Positions 54,110 through 63,834 are shown, counted from the stretch's first letter. The stretch: 64,000 bases of DNA from Chitinophagaceae bacterium IBVUCB2 (GCA_002127295.1 NFUV01000002.1:1054001-1118000), one strand, 5' to 3'. Notes: generated by a model not told the origin, from the letters alone. Program-made: numbers and translations.

Positions 54110-55450
54110 TCATGCAATATTCAAATAAGCCATTATAGCTTTTGCTCCATCTTTCCCTGCCTGCACGGCATCCACTACTTCCTTACCTCCATTCACCGCA
54201 TCACCACCTGCGAATACTCCTTTAATATTTGTTGCACAATTTTTATCAATCACAATCTTTCCTTTATTATTTGTTATACCATTTTCAGTAATCAGATGCT
54301 CAAACGGAACTTGCCCCGCTGCTTTTATGACCATGTCTACTTCCAATGAAAATGTTTCTTCAGTTTCAATAGGGGAGCGACGACCACTTGCATCGGGTTC
54401 ACCTAATTGCATTTTACTGCAAACCAATTGCGTTACTTTATTATTTATACCGATCACTTCTTTGGGTGCAGCGAGCCAGATAATTTCACAGCTATCCAAC
54501 ATGGCAATATCCAATTCATGTTTGGTGCAGGGCATTTCGTCTTCAGTTCTTCTGTACAGCATGGTAACTTCTTTAGCACCCAATCTTTTTGCTTGTGTTG
54601 CAGCATCTATGGCCGTCATGCCCATTCCAATTACTGCCACTTTATCACCAACTGGAACAGAGGGATAACCATTCTTTCTTAAATGATAAATAAAACTGAT
54701 AGCATCAACCACTCCGTCCATATCCTCGCCTGGAATATCTAATTGTCTTGCAACGCCAACACCTAGCCCCAGGTAAACGGCATCATAGTTTGTTTGTAAT
54801 TCAGCCAATGAAATAGTTCTACCCAATTCATGGTTATACTTTACTTCTATTCCACCTATGGATAAAATATAATTTACTTCATCTTCGCAGAACTGAGGTG
54901 TTACTTTGTAAGCAGCAATACCATATGTCATCAAGCCACCACCTTTGCTTTCTTTTTCATAAATCGTTACATCAATTCCTTCTTTGGATAACGAGTGGGC
55001 ACAACTTAACCCTGCCGGACCGGCACCGACAATAGCTACTTTTTTCCCAATGGATTGTTTACGTTGAAACAATTGCCATTTATTTGCCATCGCTTTTTCT
55101 GTGGAATAACGTTGAAGCTTTGCAATGGGGATTGGTTTTTCTTCCAGTAAATTATACACACAGGCACCTTCACATAATTTTTCTACAGGGCATACTTTGC
55201 TGCAACCAGCTCCCATGATATTTGAAGTGAAAATAGTATGAGCAGAACCTTTTATATTCTCAGTTGCAATTTGCTTAATGAATTTAGGAACGTCAATACT
55301 GGTAGGGCAACTCTTCATACAAGGTGCATCATAGCAAAACAAACAACGATTCGCATCTACTTTTGCCGCTGTAATATTTTCATACGGCGGGTGAATGTCG
55401 GAGAAGTTTTCTTGGTATTGTATTGGAGTAAGTCTATTATTTTGAATCAT
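54110..55450 (-). CDS. preT: Dihydropyrimidine dehydrogenase subunit PreT
   Basis: A 446-residue NAD(P)-linked subunit related to the small subunit of glutamate synthase. The N-terminal Fe-S region has CLFCYDAPCMKSCPTSIDVPKFI and CSKVCPVEKLCEGACVY (ends shown as CLFCYDAPCMKSCP and CSKVCPVEKLCEGAC). GAGPAGLSCAHSL is the FAD dinucleotide loop and GMGMTAIDAA the NAD(P) loop. GVFAGGDAVNGG closes the FAD site. It passes electrons from NADH to PreA. The start at 55450 gives the natural N-terminus. A short hairpin-bearing gap separates it from the nitrilase gene. Confidence 0.95.
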   Translation of the reverse strand: MIQNNRLTPIQYQENFSDIHPPYENITAAKVDANRCLFCYDAPCMKSCPTSIDVPKFIKQIATENIKGSAHTIFTSNIMGAGCSKVCPVEKLCEGACVYNLLEEKPIPIAKLQRYSTEKAMANKWQLFQRKQSIGKKVAIVGAGPAGLSCAHSLSKEGIDVTIYEKESKGGGLMTYGIAAYKVTPQFCEDEVNYILSIGGIEVKYNHELGRTISLAELQTNYDAVYLGLGVGVARQLDIPGEDMDGVVDAISFIYHLRKNGYPSVPVGDKVAVIGMGMTAIDAATQAKRLGAKEVTMLYRRTEDEMPCTKHELDIAMLDSCEIIWLAAPKEVIGINNKVTQLVCSKMQLGEPDASGRRSPIETEETFSLEVDMVIKAAGQVPFEHLITENGITNNKGKIVIDKNCATNIKGVFAGGDAVNGGKEVVDAVQAGKDGAKAIMAYLNIA

Positions 55451-55476
55451 TTTTTCAGTTTAGAATTAAGAATTAT

Positions 55477-55506
55477 GAGTTAAGAGTTATTTGTATCTCT
55501 TAACTC
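55477..55506. repeat. Short AT-rich inverted repeat between nitrilase and preT genes
   Basis: A perfect 10-bp inverted repeat (55477-55486 with 55497-55506, arm GAGTTAAGAG) with a 10-nt AT loop lies in the 68-bp gap. No T run follows, so it is not a usual terminator. Such AT-rich hairpins are common intergenic repeats. Confidence 0.5.
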
Positions 55507-55518
55507 TAAACTTTAAAC

Positions 55519-56385
55519 TCATAACTCTGTTAGCTTTCCATAAGTCTCCGGTCTTCTGTCTCTGAAAAATTGCCAAACACTTCTCACTTGCTCGATCATA
55601 TCCAAATCGAAATCTGCAATCAACAGTTCATCATTTTCTTCTGATGCCTGTGCAAAAATTTGTCCCCTGGGGTCAACGAAATAGGATGTACCATAGAACT
55701 TACCGAGGTTCCAGGGCTTTTCAGTGCCAACACGATTGATGCAACCCATAAAATATCCATTGGCAGCTGCATGTGCCGGTTGTTCTAACTTCCATAAATA
55801 TTGAGAAAGCCCGGCAACGGTTGCAGAAGGATTGTACACTATCTCAGCACCATTCAGTCCTAAACATCTTGCCCCGTCTGGAAAGTGTCGGTCATAACAA
55901 ATGTAAACGCCAACTTTTGCATACTTCGTTTGAAAAACAGGATAACCTAAGTTACCGGGTTTAAAGAAAAATTTTTCCCAGAAACCTGATGTATGCGGAA
56001 TATGATTTTTTCTATACTTGCCGAGATAAGTTCCATCCGCATCAATTACAGCTGCGGTATTGTATAGCACTCCTGCTTGTTCCTTTTCATATACCGGAAC
56101 GATCATTACCATATTATATTTCTTGGCATACTCCTGCATCCGTTCTATCGTTGGTCCGGGAACTGTTTCTGCACTTTCGTACCATGCTTTATCCTGCCCC
56201 GGACAGAAATAGGGAGTATTGAATATTTCCTGGAAGCATAATATCTGCACACCTTTCTTACCTGCTTCTTCAATCAACGGAATATGTTTCTGTACCATTG
56301 CTTCTTTAATCTCTGCAATCGTTCCTTCGCCTTCGGTTTTTGGAAGACTCATTTGAATTAATCCTGATTTAATGATTCGTAGCAT
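55519..56385 (-). CDS. Nitrilase-family amidohydrolase (beta-ureidopropionase)
   Basis: A 288-residue carbon-nitrogen hydrolase with the Glu53-Lys126-Cys163 catalytic triad: CFQEIFNTPYF, GKYRKNHIPHT and YICYDRHFPDGAR. The reaction splits N-carbamoyl-beta-alanine (from uracil) or its methyl analogue into the beta-amino acid, CO2 and ammonia, as deduced from the neighbouring hydA and preTA genes; by sequence alone the protein could also be called N-carbamoylputrescine amidase. It lies 5 bp from hydA and 68 bp from preT, and is read leftward with both. Confidence 0.9.
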   Translation of the reverse strand: MLRIIKSGLIQMSLPKTEGEGTIAEIKEAMVQKHIPLIEEAGKKGVQILCFQEIFNTPYFCPGQDKAWYESAETVPGPTIERMQEYAKKYNMVMIVPVYEKEQAGVLYNTAAVIDADGTYLGKYRKNHIPHTSGFWEKFFFKPGNLGYPVFQTKYAKVGVYICYDRHFPDGARCLGLNGAEIVYNPSATVAGLSQYLWKLEQPAHAAANGYFMGCINRVGTEKPWNLGKFYGTSYFVDPRGQIFAQASEENDELLIADFDLDMIEQVRSVWQFFRDRRPETYGKLTEL

Positions 56386-56390
56386 AGTGA

Positions 56391-57770
56391 TTAGATTGTT
56401 TGTGAAACTTTCTTTCTCTTTATAAATTTACCGAAACCTTTTTCAATTTTACATTCATTATTTTCAATAGCAACTTGTCCTCTTAATAAAACAGTTTTCA
56501 CTTTTCCCGTTAGTTCCCAACCTTCATAACCACTATAGTCAACATTCATATGATGTGTTTTGGCAGAGAGTGTATGCTTTTCATTCGGGTCGAAGATGAG
56601 AATGTCTGCATCACTTTCCACAGCAATTGTTCCTTTTTGCGGAAACATGCCGAATATTTTTGCAGGATTGGTACAGGCAACTTCTACATATTTGTTCAGG
56701 GTAATTTTTCCTTTGTTGACTCCTTCGCTGTATAATAATTCCATCCTGTTTTCAATAGCAGGATGCCCGTTAGGTATTTTGGAAAAATCATCTTTGCCCA
56801 TTAATTTTTGTTCCCACATAAAAGGGCAGTGGTCGGTAGCGACAACTTGAACCAATCCTTGATTGATTCCTGCCCATAATGTTGCCTGGTCTTTCTTTTC
56901 TCTTAATGGCGGGCTCATTACCCATTTAGCTCCGTCTTCTTTTTCATACAATGAAGCATCAAGGATCAAATATTGAATACATGTTTCAACGAACACTTTT
57001 TGATTTCTTTGGGTGGCATTGCGAACCGCATTTAAAGCTCCTTCACAGGTAAGGTGAACGATATAACCCGGACAACCGGTATAATTACTCATATCCACAA
57101 AACGTTCGGATGCTTCGGCTTCAGTTACTTCTGGCTGTGATAGATAATGATAAACTGGTGATAGTTTTCCTTCGCTGCGATGTTTCTGGGTGAGATAATC
57201 GATCATATCACCGTTAGTAGCATGTACATTTATCAGGCCGCCATGTTTTTTTACTTCTTCCATCAGCCCAATCATCTGGCGGTCGTCAATCATTAATGCG
57301 CCTTTGTAAGCCATAAATGTTTTAAAAGAAGTGATACCTTCTTTCTCAATCATTTCCTGTATTTCTTTTTTTGTGTTGTCGTTAAAGTCTGTAACAGCCA
57401 TGTGAAAACTGTAATCACCTACACAGTTATTATCGCTTCGTCCTTTCCATTCTTCTAATGCACTGCGTAAACTATTACCCTGTTTCTGTAAAATAAAATC
57501 AATGACCATAGTGGTGCCGCCGAATAAAGCCGCTTTGGTTCCTGTTTCATAATTATCACTGCTGAAAGTGCCCATGAAGGGCATATCGAGATGCACATGC
57601 GGGTCGATGCCGCCTGGGAAAACGAGTTTGCCTGAGGCGTCAATTTCTTTATCGGCTTTAGCAGATAAGTTTTTGCCGATGGCTTTTACTTTTTCTCCTT
57701 CAGTAAGAATATCAGCTACATAATCGTCGGTAGCTGTTATTATTCTTCCATTTTTAATTAGTACTGACAT
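56391..57770 (-). CDS. hydA: Dihydropyrimidinase
   Basis: A 459-residue amidohydrolase that opens the dihydrouracil or dihydrothymine ring to the N-carbamoyl beta-amino acid. The metal motif is intact (GGIDPHVHLDMPF, His58 and His60). The TSFKTFMAYKGAL segment carries the lysine that is carbamylated to bridge two zinc ions. ATDHCPF (the metal Asp) is also present. The length is typical of dihydropyrimidinases. It is related to D-hydantoinase, but its neighbours decide the physiological role. It follows the NCS1 gene with a 4-bp gap. Confidence 0.95.
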   Translation of the reverse strand: MSVLIKNGRIITATDDYVADILTEGEKVKAIGKNLSAKADKEIDASGKLVFPGGIDPHVHLDMPFMGTFSSDNYETGTKAALFGGTTMVIDFILQKQGNSLRSALEEWKGRSDNNCVGDYSFHMAVTDFNDNTKKEIQEMIEKEGITSFKTFMAYKGALMIDDRQMIGLMEEVKKHGGLINVHATNGDMIDYLTQKHRSEGKLSPVYHYLSQPEVTEAEASERFVDMSNYTGCPGYIVHLTCEGALNAVRNATQRNQKVFVETCIQYLILDASLYEKEDGAKWVMSPPLREKKDQATLWAGINQGLVQVVATDHCPFMWEQKLMGKDDFSKIPNGHPAIENRMELLYSEGVNKGKITLNKYVEVACTNPAKIFGMFPQKGTIAVESDADILIFDPNEKHTLSAKTHHMNVDYSGYEGWELTGKVKTVLLRGQVAIENNECKIEKGFGKFIKRKKVSQTI

Positions 57771-57774
57771 GATA

Positions 57775-59226
57775 TTATTTTTTCTTCGTCAACAACCAAT
57801 ATACAAAACCACTTACAAAAAATCCAACAAACCAGGCGTAGTGATATAATTCATTTATCCAAGATGGTACAGTGCCTGCATCTACAATTTTTATGTTTAA
57901 CAGGAAGCCCGGAATATTCGGTAATATACCTACGAGTAATGCCATGATGGCAACGGGGTTAAATCCGTTGGAAAATTTATATTGTCCGTTATGCTGGTAC
58001 AATTCATCAACAATCAATTCTTTTTTTCTGATGAAATAATAATCCACAATCATAATACCACCGATGGGACCCAATAAACTGGAATAAGCAATCAGCCAGG
58101 TAAAGATGTAGCCATTGGGGTCTGCCATTAATTTCCAGGGAAAGATCAATATGCCGATAACACCGGTGATGTAGCCTCCCAGTTTGAAATTAATTTTCTT
58201 TGGAGAAAGATTTGAAAAGTCATTCGCAGGGCTTACAATATTTGCTGCGATGTTGGTGGCCAATGTGGAAATGATAATGCCGATCATAGCAAAAGTTACC
58301 ATCAGCTTACTATCAAAATGGCTGGCCAGTTTTACCGGATCCCATTCAGGACTTCCATAAATTATTGCTGATGCAGAAGTAACCACTACGCCGACAAATG
58401 CAAATAATGTCATAGACGGTGGCAATCCAATGGCCTGTCCTTTTATATGTGCTTTCTGACTTTTGGAATACCTCGTAAAATCAGGAATGTTTAACGAGAG
58501 AGTAGCCCAAAAACCCACCACCGCAGTTAATGCAGGGAAGAAAAATTTAAAGAAAGATGCACTATCAGTAAATTTTGATGGTTCTCTCAATATCGGACCT
58601 AATCCTTTAGCCGCTATTACCGCCCAACAGAATAATGCAATGGCTGCGATAGGTAAAAAGATAGCTTTAAACACCAACAGTTTTCGAATGCTTTCTACTC
58701 CTTTATATATGATGAACATGTTAAGCAACCAGAAAAGCCCGAAGCAAATCATAGGTAATGCTTGCGGAAAAAGCGATATAGTATCAATTTCAGCCAGCGA
58801 GGGATTCCATGCTCTTATTAAGTGATACAATGACTCGCCACCAATCCAGGTTTGTATGCCGAACCAGCCGCAGGCAACAATGGCTCTCAACATTGCCGGA
58901 ATATTTGCACCTTTCGTTCCAAAACTTGATCTGGCAAAAACCGGAAAAGGTATTCCATATTTCGCTCCGGCATGCCCGTTCAGTAGCATTGGAACTAATA
59001 CAATGGCATTTCCAATAAAAATAGTTAATACTGCCTGCCACCAGTTCATTCCATTATTTATCATTGAGCTTGCCATGGTATAGGTAGGAATGCAAAGACT
59101 CATACTGATCCATAAGGCTGCATAATTCCAGGTGCCCCATGTTCTTTTGGAAGGAGAAACGGGAGCAAGATCTTCGTTGATGAGAGAGCTATCTGCTTTT
59201 AAATTCATAAGTCTGTCATTCAACAT
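57775..59226 (-). CDS. NCS1 family nucleobase transporter
   Basis: A 483-residue membrane carrier of the nucleobase:cation symporter-1 family with about 12 helices. The N-terminus has WNYAALWISMSLCIPTYTMASSMI, the family signature, followed by PVFARSSFGTKGANIPAMLRAIVACGWFGIQTW (ends PVFARSSFG and CGWFGIQTW). FWATLSLNIPDFTRYSKSQ and the LGPIGGIMIVDYYFIRK motif near the C-terminus are also typical. The family moves uracil, thymine, hydantoins or allantoin with sodium or proton. In this operon a pyrimidine or a dihydropyrimidine is the likely cargo. It overlaps the aminotransferase by 11 bp. Confidence 0.93.
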   Translation of the reverse strand: MLNDRLMNLKADSSLINEDLAPVSPSKRTWGTWNYAALWISMSLCIPTYTMASSMINNGMNWWQAVLTIFIGNAIVLVPMLLNGHAGAKYGIPFPVFARSSFGTKGANIPAMLRAIVACGWFGIQTWIGGESLYHLIRAWNPSLAEIDTISLFPQALPMICFGLFWLLNMFIIYKGVESIRKLLVFKAIFLPIAAIALFCWAVIAAKGLGPILREPSKFTDSASFFKFFFPALTAVVGFWATLSLNIPDFTRYSKSQKAHIKGQAIGLPPSMTLFAFVGVVVTSASAIIYGSPEWDPVKLASHFDSKLMVTFAMIGIIISTLATNIAANIVSPANDFSNLSPKKINFKLGGYITGVIGILIFPWKLMADPNGYIFTWLIAYSSLLGPIGGIMIVDYYFIRKKELIVDELYQHNGQYKFSNGFNPVAIMALLVGILPNIPGFLLNIKIVDAGTVPSWINELYHYAWFVGFFVSGFVYWLLTKKK

Positions 59227-60559
59227 AACTATCGGCTATTGAAATTGCTTCACTGATAATTTTCAATCCCTCATCAACCTGTTCTTTGGTAACACAAAGT
59301 GGAGGCGCAATAAAAATATAACTCCACCGAACAAAAGTGTACATACCCAGGTCTTTGATCTTTGCAGCCACTTTATTCATTACAGCCATTTCATCAGGCT
59401 TTGCATTGAATGGGGCCATTGGCTCTTTGGTCGTTCTGTTCTTTACCAATTCAATACATCCTAACAAGCCAGTATTTCTAAAATCCCCAATGCTGGGATG
59501 TTTTTGTTTTAATTTTTCTACTTCTGCATTTACATACTTACTCATTGCTGCGCAATTTTCAATTAATCCTTCGTCTTCATAAATTTTCAATGTTTCCAAA
59601 GCTGCAGCACAACTTACAGGGTGAGCAGAGTAGGTGAGGCCTAATGGCAACATGGCGTCATCATACTTTGAAGCAATTTTGTCACTAACCATCAAACAAC
59701 CGAAAGGTAAATAGCCACAAGTCAAACCCTTTGCCATTGCAATCATATCCGGAACGATACCGTGATTTTCAAAACCAAACCATTTTCCTGTTCTTCCAAA
59801 TCCACTCATCACTTCATCCATAATTAGTAAGATGCCGTGCTTGTTGCAGATTTCTCTTACCGCTTTTAAATAACCAACAGGATATTGCAAACAGCCTGAT
59901 GAACCTGATTCTCCTTCTAACAATATCGCTGCAATATTACCAGCACCTTCATAAGCAATTACTCTTTCTAAAGAGGCTACTGATTCTTTCAATAAATTAT
60001 CTTCTCCATATTCCCAACGGTATAAGTAAGGCAAATCGAAATGCACAAAGTTGGGAGCCTGCTGTGCATCCATTGGTATTTTTCTCGGGTCGCCGCTTGC
60101 ACTCATAGCTCCGTATGATGCACCATGATAAGATTGATAACGGGTGAGTATTTTATGTCGTCCTGTAAATAATCTTGACAACTTGATTCCATTTTCAATG
60201 GATGTAGCACCACATAAGGTAAAAAATGCTTTATTCAAATCACCGGGACAAATTTCTGCAAGTTTCTTTCCCAGTTCGCCCCGAACTTTGGTTACACAAC
60301 TCGGAGTTACATACGACACTTCCTGCATTTGTTTTATCACAGCATCTGTTACCCTTTGATTACCGTGACCAATATTTACATTCATCAATCCTGAAGAAAA
60401 ATCAATATAACGTTTGCCATCGTAGCCATAGAGGTATACTCCTTCTGCATGTTTAACGGCAATGGGTGCAATTCCCTTTTGTTTGCTCCAGGAGAATAAG
60501 GTGTAATCAAGATTATTCTGAATAACTTCCTCCGCTTCTGAAATTATTTTTGTTTGCAT
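59216..60559 (-). CDS. Class III aminotransferase (beta-alanine or 3-aminoisobutyrate)
   Basis: A 447-residue PLP enzyme of the omega-transaminase group. Lys277 in AMAKGLTCGYLPFG forms the Schiff base, and LLIMDEVMSGFGRTGKW holds Asp248 that pairs with the pyridine nitrogen. The N-terminal YIDFSSGLMNVNIGHGNQRV is also standard. Within this operon it should convert beta-alanine (from uracil) or 3-aminoisobutyrate (from thymine) to malonate or methylmalonate semialdehyde, which MmsA then uses. Sequence alone does not fix the amino donor. It overlaps the transporter gene by 11 bp and lies 8 bp from the secreted protein gene. Confidence 0.92.
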   Translation of the reverse strand: MQTKIISEAEEVIQNNLDYTLFSWSKQKGIAPIAVKHAEGVYLYGYDGKRYIDFSSGLMNVNIGHGNQRVTDAVIKQMQEVSYVTPSCVTKVRGELGKKLAEICPGDLNKAFFTLCGATSIENGIKLSRLFTGRHKILTRYQSYHGASYGAMSASGDPRKIPMDAQQAPNFVHFDLPYLYRWEYGEDNLLKESVASLERVIAYEGAGNIAAILLEGESGSSGCLQYPVGYLKAVREICNKHGILLIMDEVMSGFGRTGKWFGFENHGIVPDMIAMAKGLTCGYLPFGCLMVSDKIASKYDDAMLPLGLTYSAHPVSCAAALETLKIYEDEGLIENCAAMSKYVNAEVEKLKQKHPSIGDFRNTGLLGCIELVKNRTTKEPMAPFNAKPDEMAVMNKVAAKIKDLGMYTFVRWSYIFIAPPLCVTKEQVDEGLKIISEAISIADSYVE

Positions 60560-60567
60560 ATTCTGTT

Positions 60568-61584
60568 TTAATTTTTCAAATACATTTCTGTACGTGGTTT
60601 AATGATCATTCTTTTAACCGGTTTTATTTCCATGGCTTCGTTTACCTGCACAGTTGTTATTTTTACTGTTACCGATACTGCTTCGGTTGGATTGTCATTG
60701 GAAAAACAGAAAAACAGGCTTCCTTTTCTAGGCTCCATTCGGGAAAAATCGTTTACGGCTTTGCCTTTTTTAATAAAGCGAAATTGTCCACCACTTTTAA
60801 ATAATGCTTCATTTTCACCCTCCATTACCCAATAAGCAATGTCTTCGCCTTCCTGTAGTTTATTAATCGCAACGGGTTTGCCGGCTGCTATGGCACCCAT
60901 TACAGTATAATTGGGAAATTTATTGATCATTGCTTTTGAATCGGCTACTATTTGCCTGTTCGCTTCATCAAAAGGTTTTTGACCTGCCTGGTTCACATGG
61001 ATATAATAACTCCACGCAATAACATTTTCATTTAAAACAAAGTTGAAGGTTGTTTTATTTGCACCGGGTGGAGTTGCTGCAGCTACTTTTACAGTTCTGT
61101 CCTGGAAATTGGTATAGACAGTATCCGTCTTTGTTAATTCAGCATCTTCTTCCATCGTGTAAGTGGTGTCATTTACAACATGAGTAAAAACAGTAGTATT
61201 AAAATCCTGTGTTGCTGCACTGGCTGGGATACGTTGTATTTTATATTTGCAAATTTTGGCACTTATACCAGCTGAATTGGTAAAACGAAATTTATAAATA
61301 CCTGTTTTTTGAACATTGATTTGTTTGTTTTTAATCATGGACGTTTTGTAAGCAATGAATTTTGAAGTAGAAGGCATCTCCGTAATTTCTACTTCTTTCA
61401 ACTCTTTTCCGTTTGCTTCCTCAAAGGAGAAGATTAGCTTATCACCTGCTGCAAAACCTAAATAAAAAAATTCCTCACCCAGTATATTAACTTTCAATGT
61501 TGTTTCTGCAACATCTACAGGCGTCTGACCGCTGCACTCATTTGCGGCCATTAATAATACAGCAATTAGAAATCTATTTATCAT
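60568..61584 (-). CDS. Exported protein of unknown function inside the pyrimidine operon
   Basis: A 338-residue exported protein that I do not recognise. Residues 1-20 are a signal peptide (FLIAVLLMAANECSGQ), with Cys17 in a weak lipobox-like setting. The first half looks like a beta-sandwich (LGEEFFYLGFAAGDKLIFSF, VQKTGIYKFRFTNSAG) similar in layout to GOLD-type domains. The second half contains WSYYIHVNQAGQKPFDEANRQI and a further beta-domain ending TVKITTVQVNEAMEIK. It is separated from the aminotransferase by 8 bp and from MmsA by 87 bp and is in the same direction. It may handle sensing or uptake at the surface, but this is a guess. Confidence 0.7.
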   Translation of the reverse strand: MINRFLIAVLLMAANECSGQTPVDVAETTLKVNILGEEFFYLGFAAGDKLIFSFEEANGKELKEVEITEMPSTSKFIAYKTSMIKNKQINVQKTGIYKFRFTNSAGISAKICKYKIQRIPASAATQDFNTTVFTHVVNDTTYTMEEDAELTKTDTVYTNFQDRTVKVAAATPPGANKTTFNFVLNENVIAWSYYIHVNQAGQKPFDEANRQIVADSKAMINKFPNYTVMGAIAAGKPVAINKLQEGEDIAYWVMEGENEALFKSGGQFRFIKKGKAVNDFSRMEPRKGSLFFCFSNDNPTEAVSVTVKITTVQVNEAMEIKPVKRMIIKPRTEMYLKN

Positions 61585-61671
61585 GATGGTTGATTAAGGT
61601 TACTTTTTTACTCAGCAATTTGCCTACCCCTGAAATGTGCTATGAATACTACTGCGGGCTATAAATCAATC

Positions 61672-63129
61672 TTACGACATCCAATTCACTCCCGCCTCCG
61701 CATTCCACTTCGTTGTGCTCTTTTTCAACTTTGTCCAAAATTCAATCGAACTTTTGCCGGTAATATCACCCACTCCAAATTTGCTTTCATTCCAGCCACC
61801 GAAGGAGAATGGTTCTCTGGGCACAGGAACACCTACATTTACGCCGATCATTCCGGCACTTGCCCGATCGATGATGTAACGGGCCATACCACCATTCTGT
61901 GTAAATACTGATGCTGCATTACCATAAGGATTAGCATTTTCAATCGCTAATGCTTCATCCACCGTATTAGTTCGCATAATAGAAATTACAGGCCCGAATA
62001 TTTCTTCTGTAGCTACACTCATGGTTGGAGTAACATAATCAATAACGGTTGGTCCCACATAAGTACCGTTCTCTTTACCCTTGACTTTTGTATTGCGGCC
62101 ATCTACTAAAATTTTTGCACCATCCCTTTCTGCTTCACCAATATATCGTTCAATTCGTTCTTTACTTTCTTTACTGATAACTGCACCTAAATTTTCTCCC
62201 GGAATTATTTTTCTGGCTTCCTCACATATTTTATCAATGATGCTGTCAACATTACCAACACCGATCATGGCAGATGCAGCCATGCAACGCTGCCCGGCAC
62301 AACCACTCATTGAAGCTGCCACATTTTGTGCTGTCATTCCCGGTATTGCATCGGGTAAAACCATCAAATGGTTTTTTGCACCGCCGAGAGCTAATGCCCT
62401 TTTATAGTTTTGCGTTGCCCGTTGGTAAACAATCTTTGCCACTTTGGTTGAGCCAACAAATGAAACTGCTTCAATACCCGGATGATCGCAGATGGCTTCA
62501 ACAATTTCTACATCACCATGTACTATATTGAAAACACCATCGGGTAAACCTGCTTCTTTTAATAGCTCAGCCAATTTTCCACAACACAATGGAACTTTCT
62601 CCGATGGTTTCATGATCATACAATTTCCTAAAGCTATAGCATTGGGCAAAGTCCAGTTTGGAACCATGGCCGGAAAATTAAAGGGTACAATGCTCGCCAC
62701 AACTCCAAGGGGTACATGTTCCGTTCTGCATTCTACACCTTTGCTTACTTCTAATATTTCACCGGTTACTAATTGTGGCAGAGAAGTAGCAAACTCGGTT
62801 AGTTCAATACATTTTTCTATCTCAGCTACCGATTCTCCATACGTTTTGCCATTTTCTTCGCTGCAGAGTTCAGCAAGTTTTTTTAAGTCTCGTTCCAATA
62901 ACGCTTTATATCTAAAGAAAACCTGTACTCTTTCTTTTATAGGTGTTTTGCTCCAGGCCGGAAAGGCATCTTTTGCTGCTTTAACTGCATTATCTAGATC
63001 TGCGGCGGTTGACATAGGGACAGTAGCTAATAAATTTCCATCTAAAGGTGAGACCACTTCCATGGTTTTTGCATGAGAAGCAGCTACAAATTTTCCATTG
63101 ATATAATTCTGAACCGGAGAATATTTCAT
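61672..63129 (-). CDS. mmsA: CoA-acylating methylmalonate-semialdehyde dehydrogenase
   Basis: A 485-residue aldehyde dehydrogenase that oxidises malonate or methylmalonate semialdehyde with CoA to acetyl- or propionyl-CoA, releasing CO2. The catalytic Cys282 lies in GCAGQRCMAAS, the MmsA signature. Other typical blocks are YINGKFVAASHAKTM at the start, IVPFNFPAMVPNWTLPNAIA with Asn151, and the VSFVGSTKVAK NAD loop. The usual Glu general base is absent, as in all CoA-dependent members. It is the first gene of the leftward operon, 78 bp from the divergent trmH start, so the promoter region is here. Confidence 0.95.
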   Translation of the reverse strand: MKYSPVQNYINGKFVAASHAKTMEVVSPLDGNLLATVPMSTAADLDNAVKAAKDAFPAWSKTPIKERVQVFFRYKALLERDLKKLAELCSEENGKTYGESVAEIEKCIELTEFATSLPQLVTGEILEVSKGVECRTEHVPLGVVASIVPFNFPAMVPNWTLPNAIALGNCMIMKPSEKVPLCCGKLAELLKEAGLPDGVFNIVHGDVEIVEAICDHPGIEAVSFVGSTKVAKIVYQRATQNYKRALALGGAKNHLMVLPDAIPGMTAQNVAASMSGCAGQRCMAASAMIGVGNVDSIIDKICEEARKIIPGENLGAVISKESKERIERYIGEAERDGAKILVDGRNTKVKGKENGTYVGPTVIDYVTPTMSVATEEIFGPVISIMRTNTVDEALAIENANPYGNAASVFTQNGGMARYIIDRASAGMIGVNVGVPVPREPFSFGGWNESKFGVGDITGKSSIEFWTKLKKSTTKWNAEAGVNWMS

Positions 63130-63207
63130 AAAATTTATGTATTTAAAATCATCAATTATAAATATACTTAATTTGCCTCTTATTACAAGCTAACAACTTC
63201 AATCTCA

Positions 63208-63822
63208 ATGACCCCGGAAAGACATCATAAGCTTACGTCTGTACTCGATAAACGACAAGGCAATATTGCCATTGTAATGGAAAATGTTTTCGACCCGCAT
63301 AATATTTCGGCTGTGATGCGTACCTGCGATGCCGTAGGTGTCCAGGACATTTATATCCTCAACACAAAAATTCCCCGTCATAAAAAATGGGGAGCCAAAA
63401 GTTCATCCAGTGCTGCCAAATGGTTAACCGTTCATCCTTTTGAAAATGCTGAGGAATGTTTTGCATCGCTAAGAAAACGCTATTCGACCATTTTAACTAC
63501 GCATCTCAGTAGCGATGCTGTAAGTTTACATAGCATTGATTTTACAAAAAGCATTGCACTTGTCTTTGGTAACGAACATAGCGGCGTTAGTGATGAAATA
63601 AGAGCTATGGGGGATGGAAATTTTATTATACCACAAGTCGGCATTATTCAATCGCTCAATATTAGTGTGGCATGTGCAGTTGCCTTATATGAGGCATTTC
63701 GCCAAAAGAACAATGCGGGACAGTACAACCAGCCCGGTTTGGATAACGTCAGGTATACAGAACTTTTTAAAGAGTGGGAAAATAATGGGAGGGGAGAGAA
63801 TGGCTCTCAGTTTGATGTTTAA
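63208..63822 (+). CDS. trmH: tRNA 2'-O-methyltransferase (TrmH family)
   Basis: A 204-residue SPOUT methyltransferase that probably methylates the 2'-OH of guanosine 18 in tRNA. Motif 1 is DPHNISAVMRTCDAVG, motif 2 ALVFGNEHSGVS and motif 3 IPQVGIIQSLNISVACAVALYEA, together forming the SAM-binding knot. The catalytic arginine is in VMRTC. The N-terminal RHHKLTSVLDKRQGNIAIVMENV matches TrmH (tRNA type) rather than the longer 23S rRNA RlmB. It is divergent from mmsA. The next gene starts 12 bp after the stop, so both may be one transcript. Confidence 0.92.
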   Translation: MTPERHHKLTSVLDKRQGNIAIVMENVFDPHNISAVMRTCDAVGVQDIYILNTKIPRHKKWGAKSSSSAAKWLTVHPFENAEECFASLRKRYSTILTTHLSSDAVSLHSIDFTKSIALVFGNEHSGVSDEIRAMGDGNFIIPQVGIIQSLNISVACAVALYEAFRQKNNAGQYNQPGLDNVRYTELFKEWENNGRGENGSQFDV

Positions 63823-63834
63823 AGTTTGCGGTTT

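Noticed and set aside
55477-55506. Terminator inside the pyrimidine operon
   Set aside because: The hairpin is AT-rich and has no T run on the minus strand.
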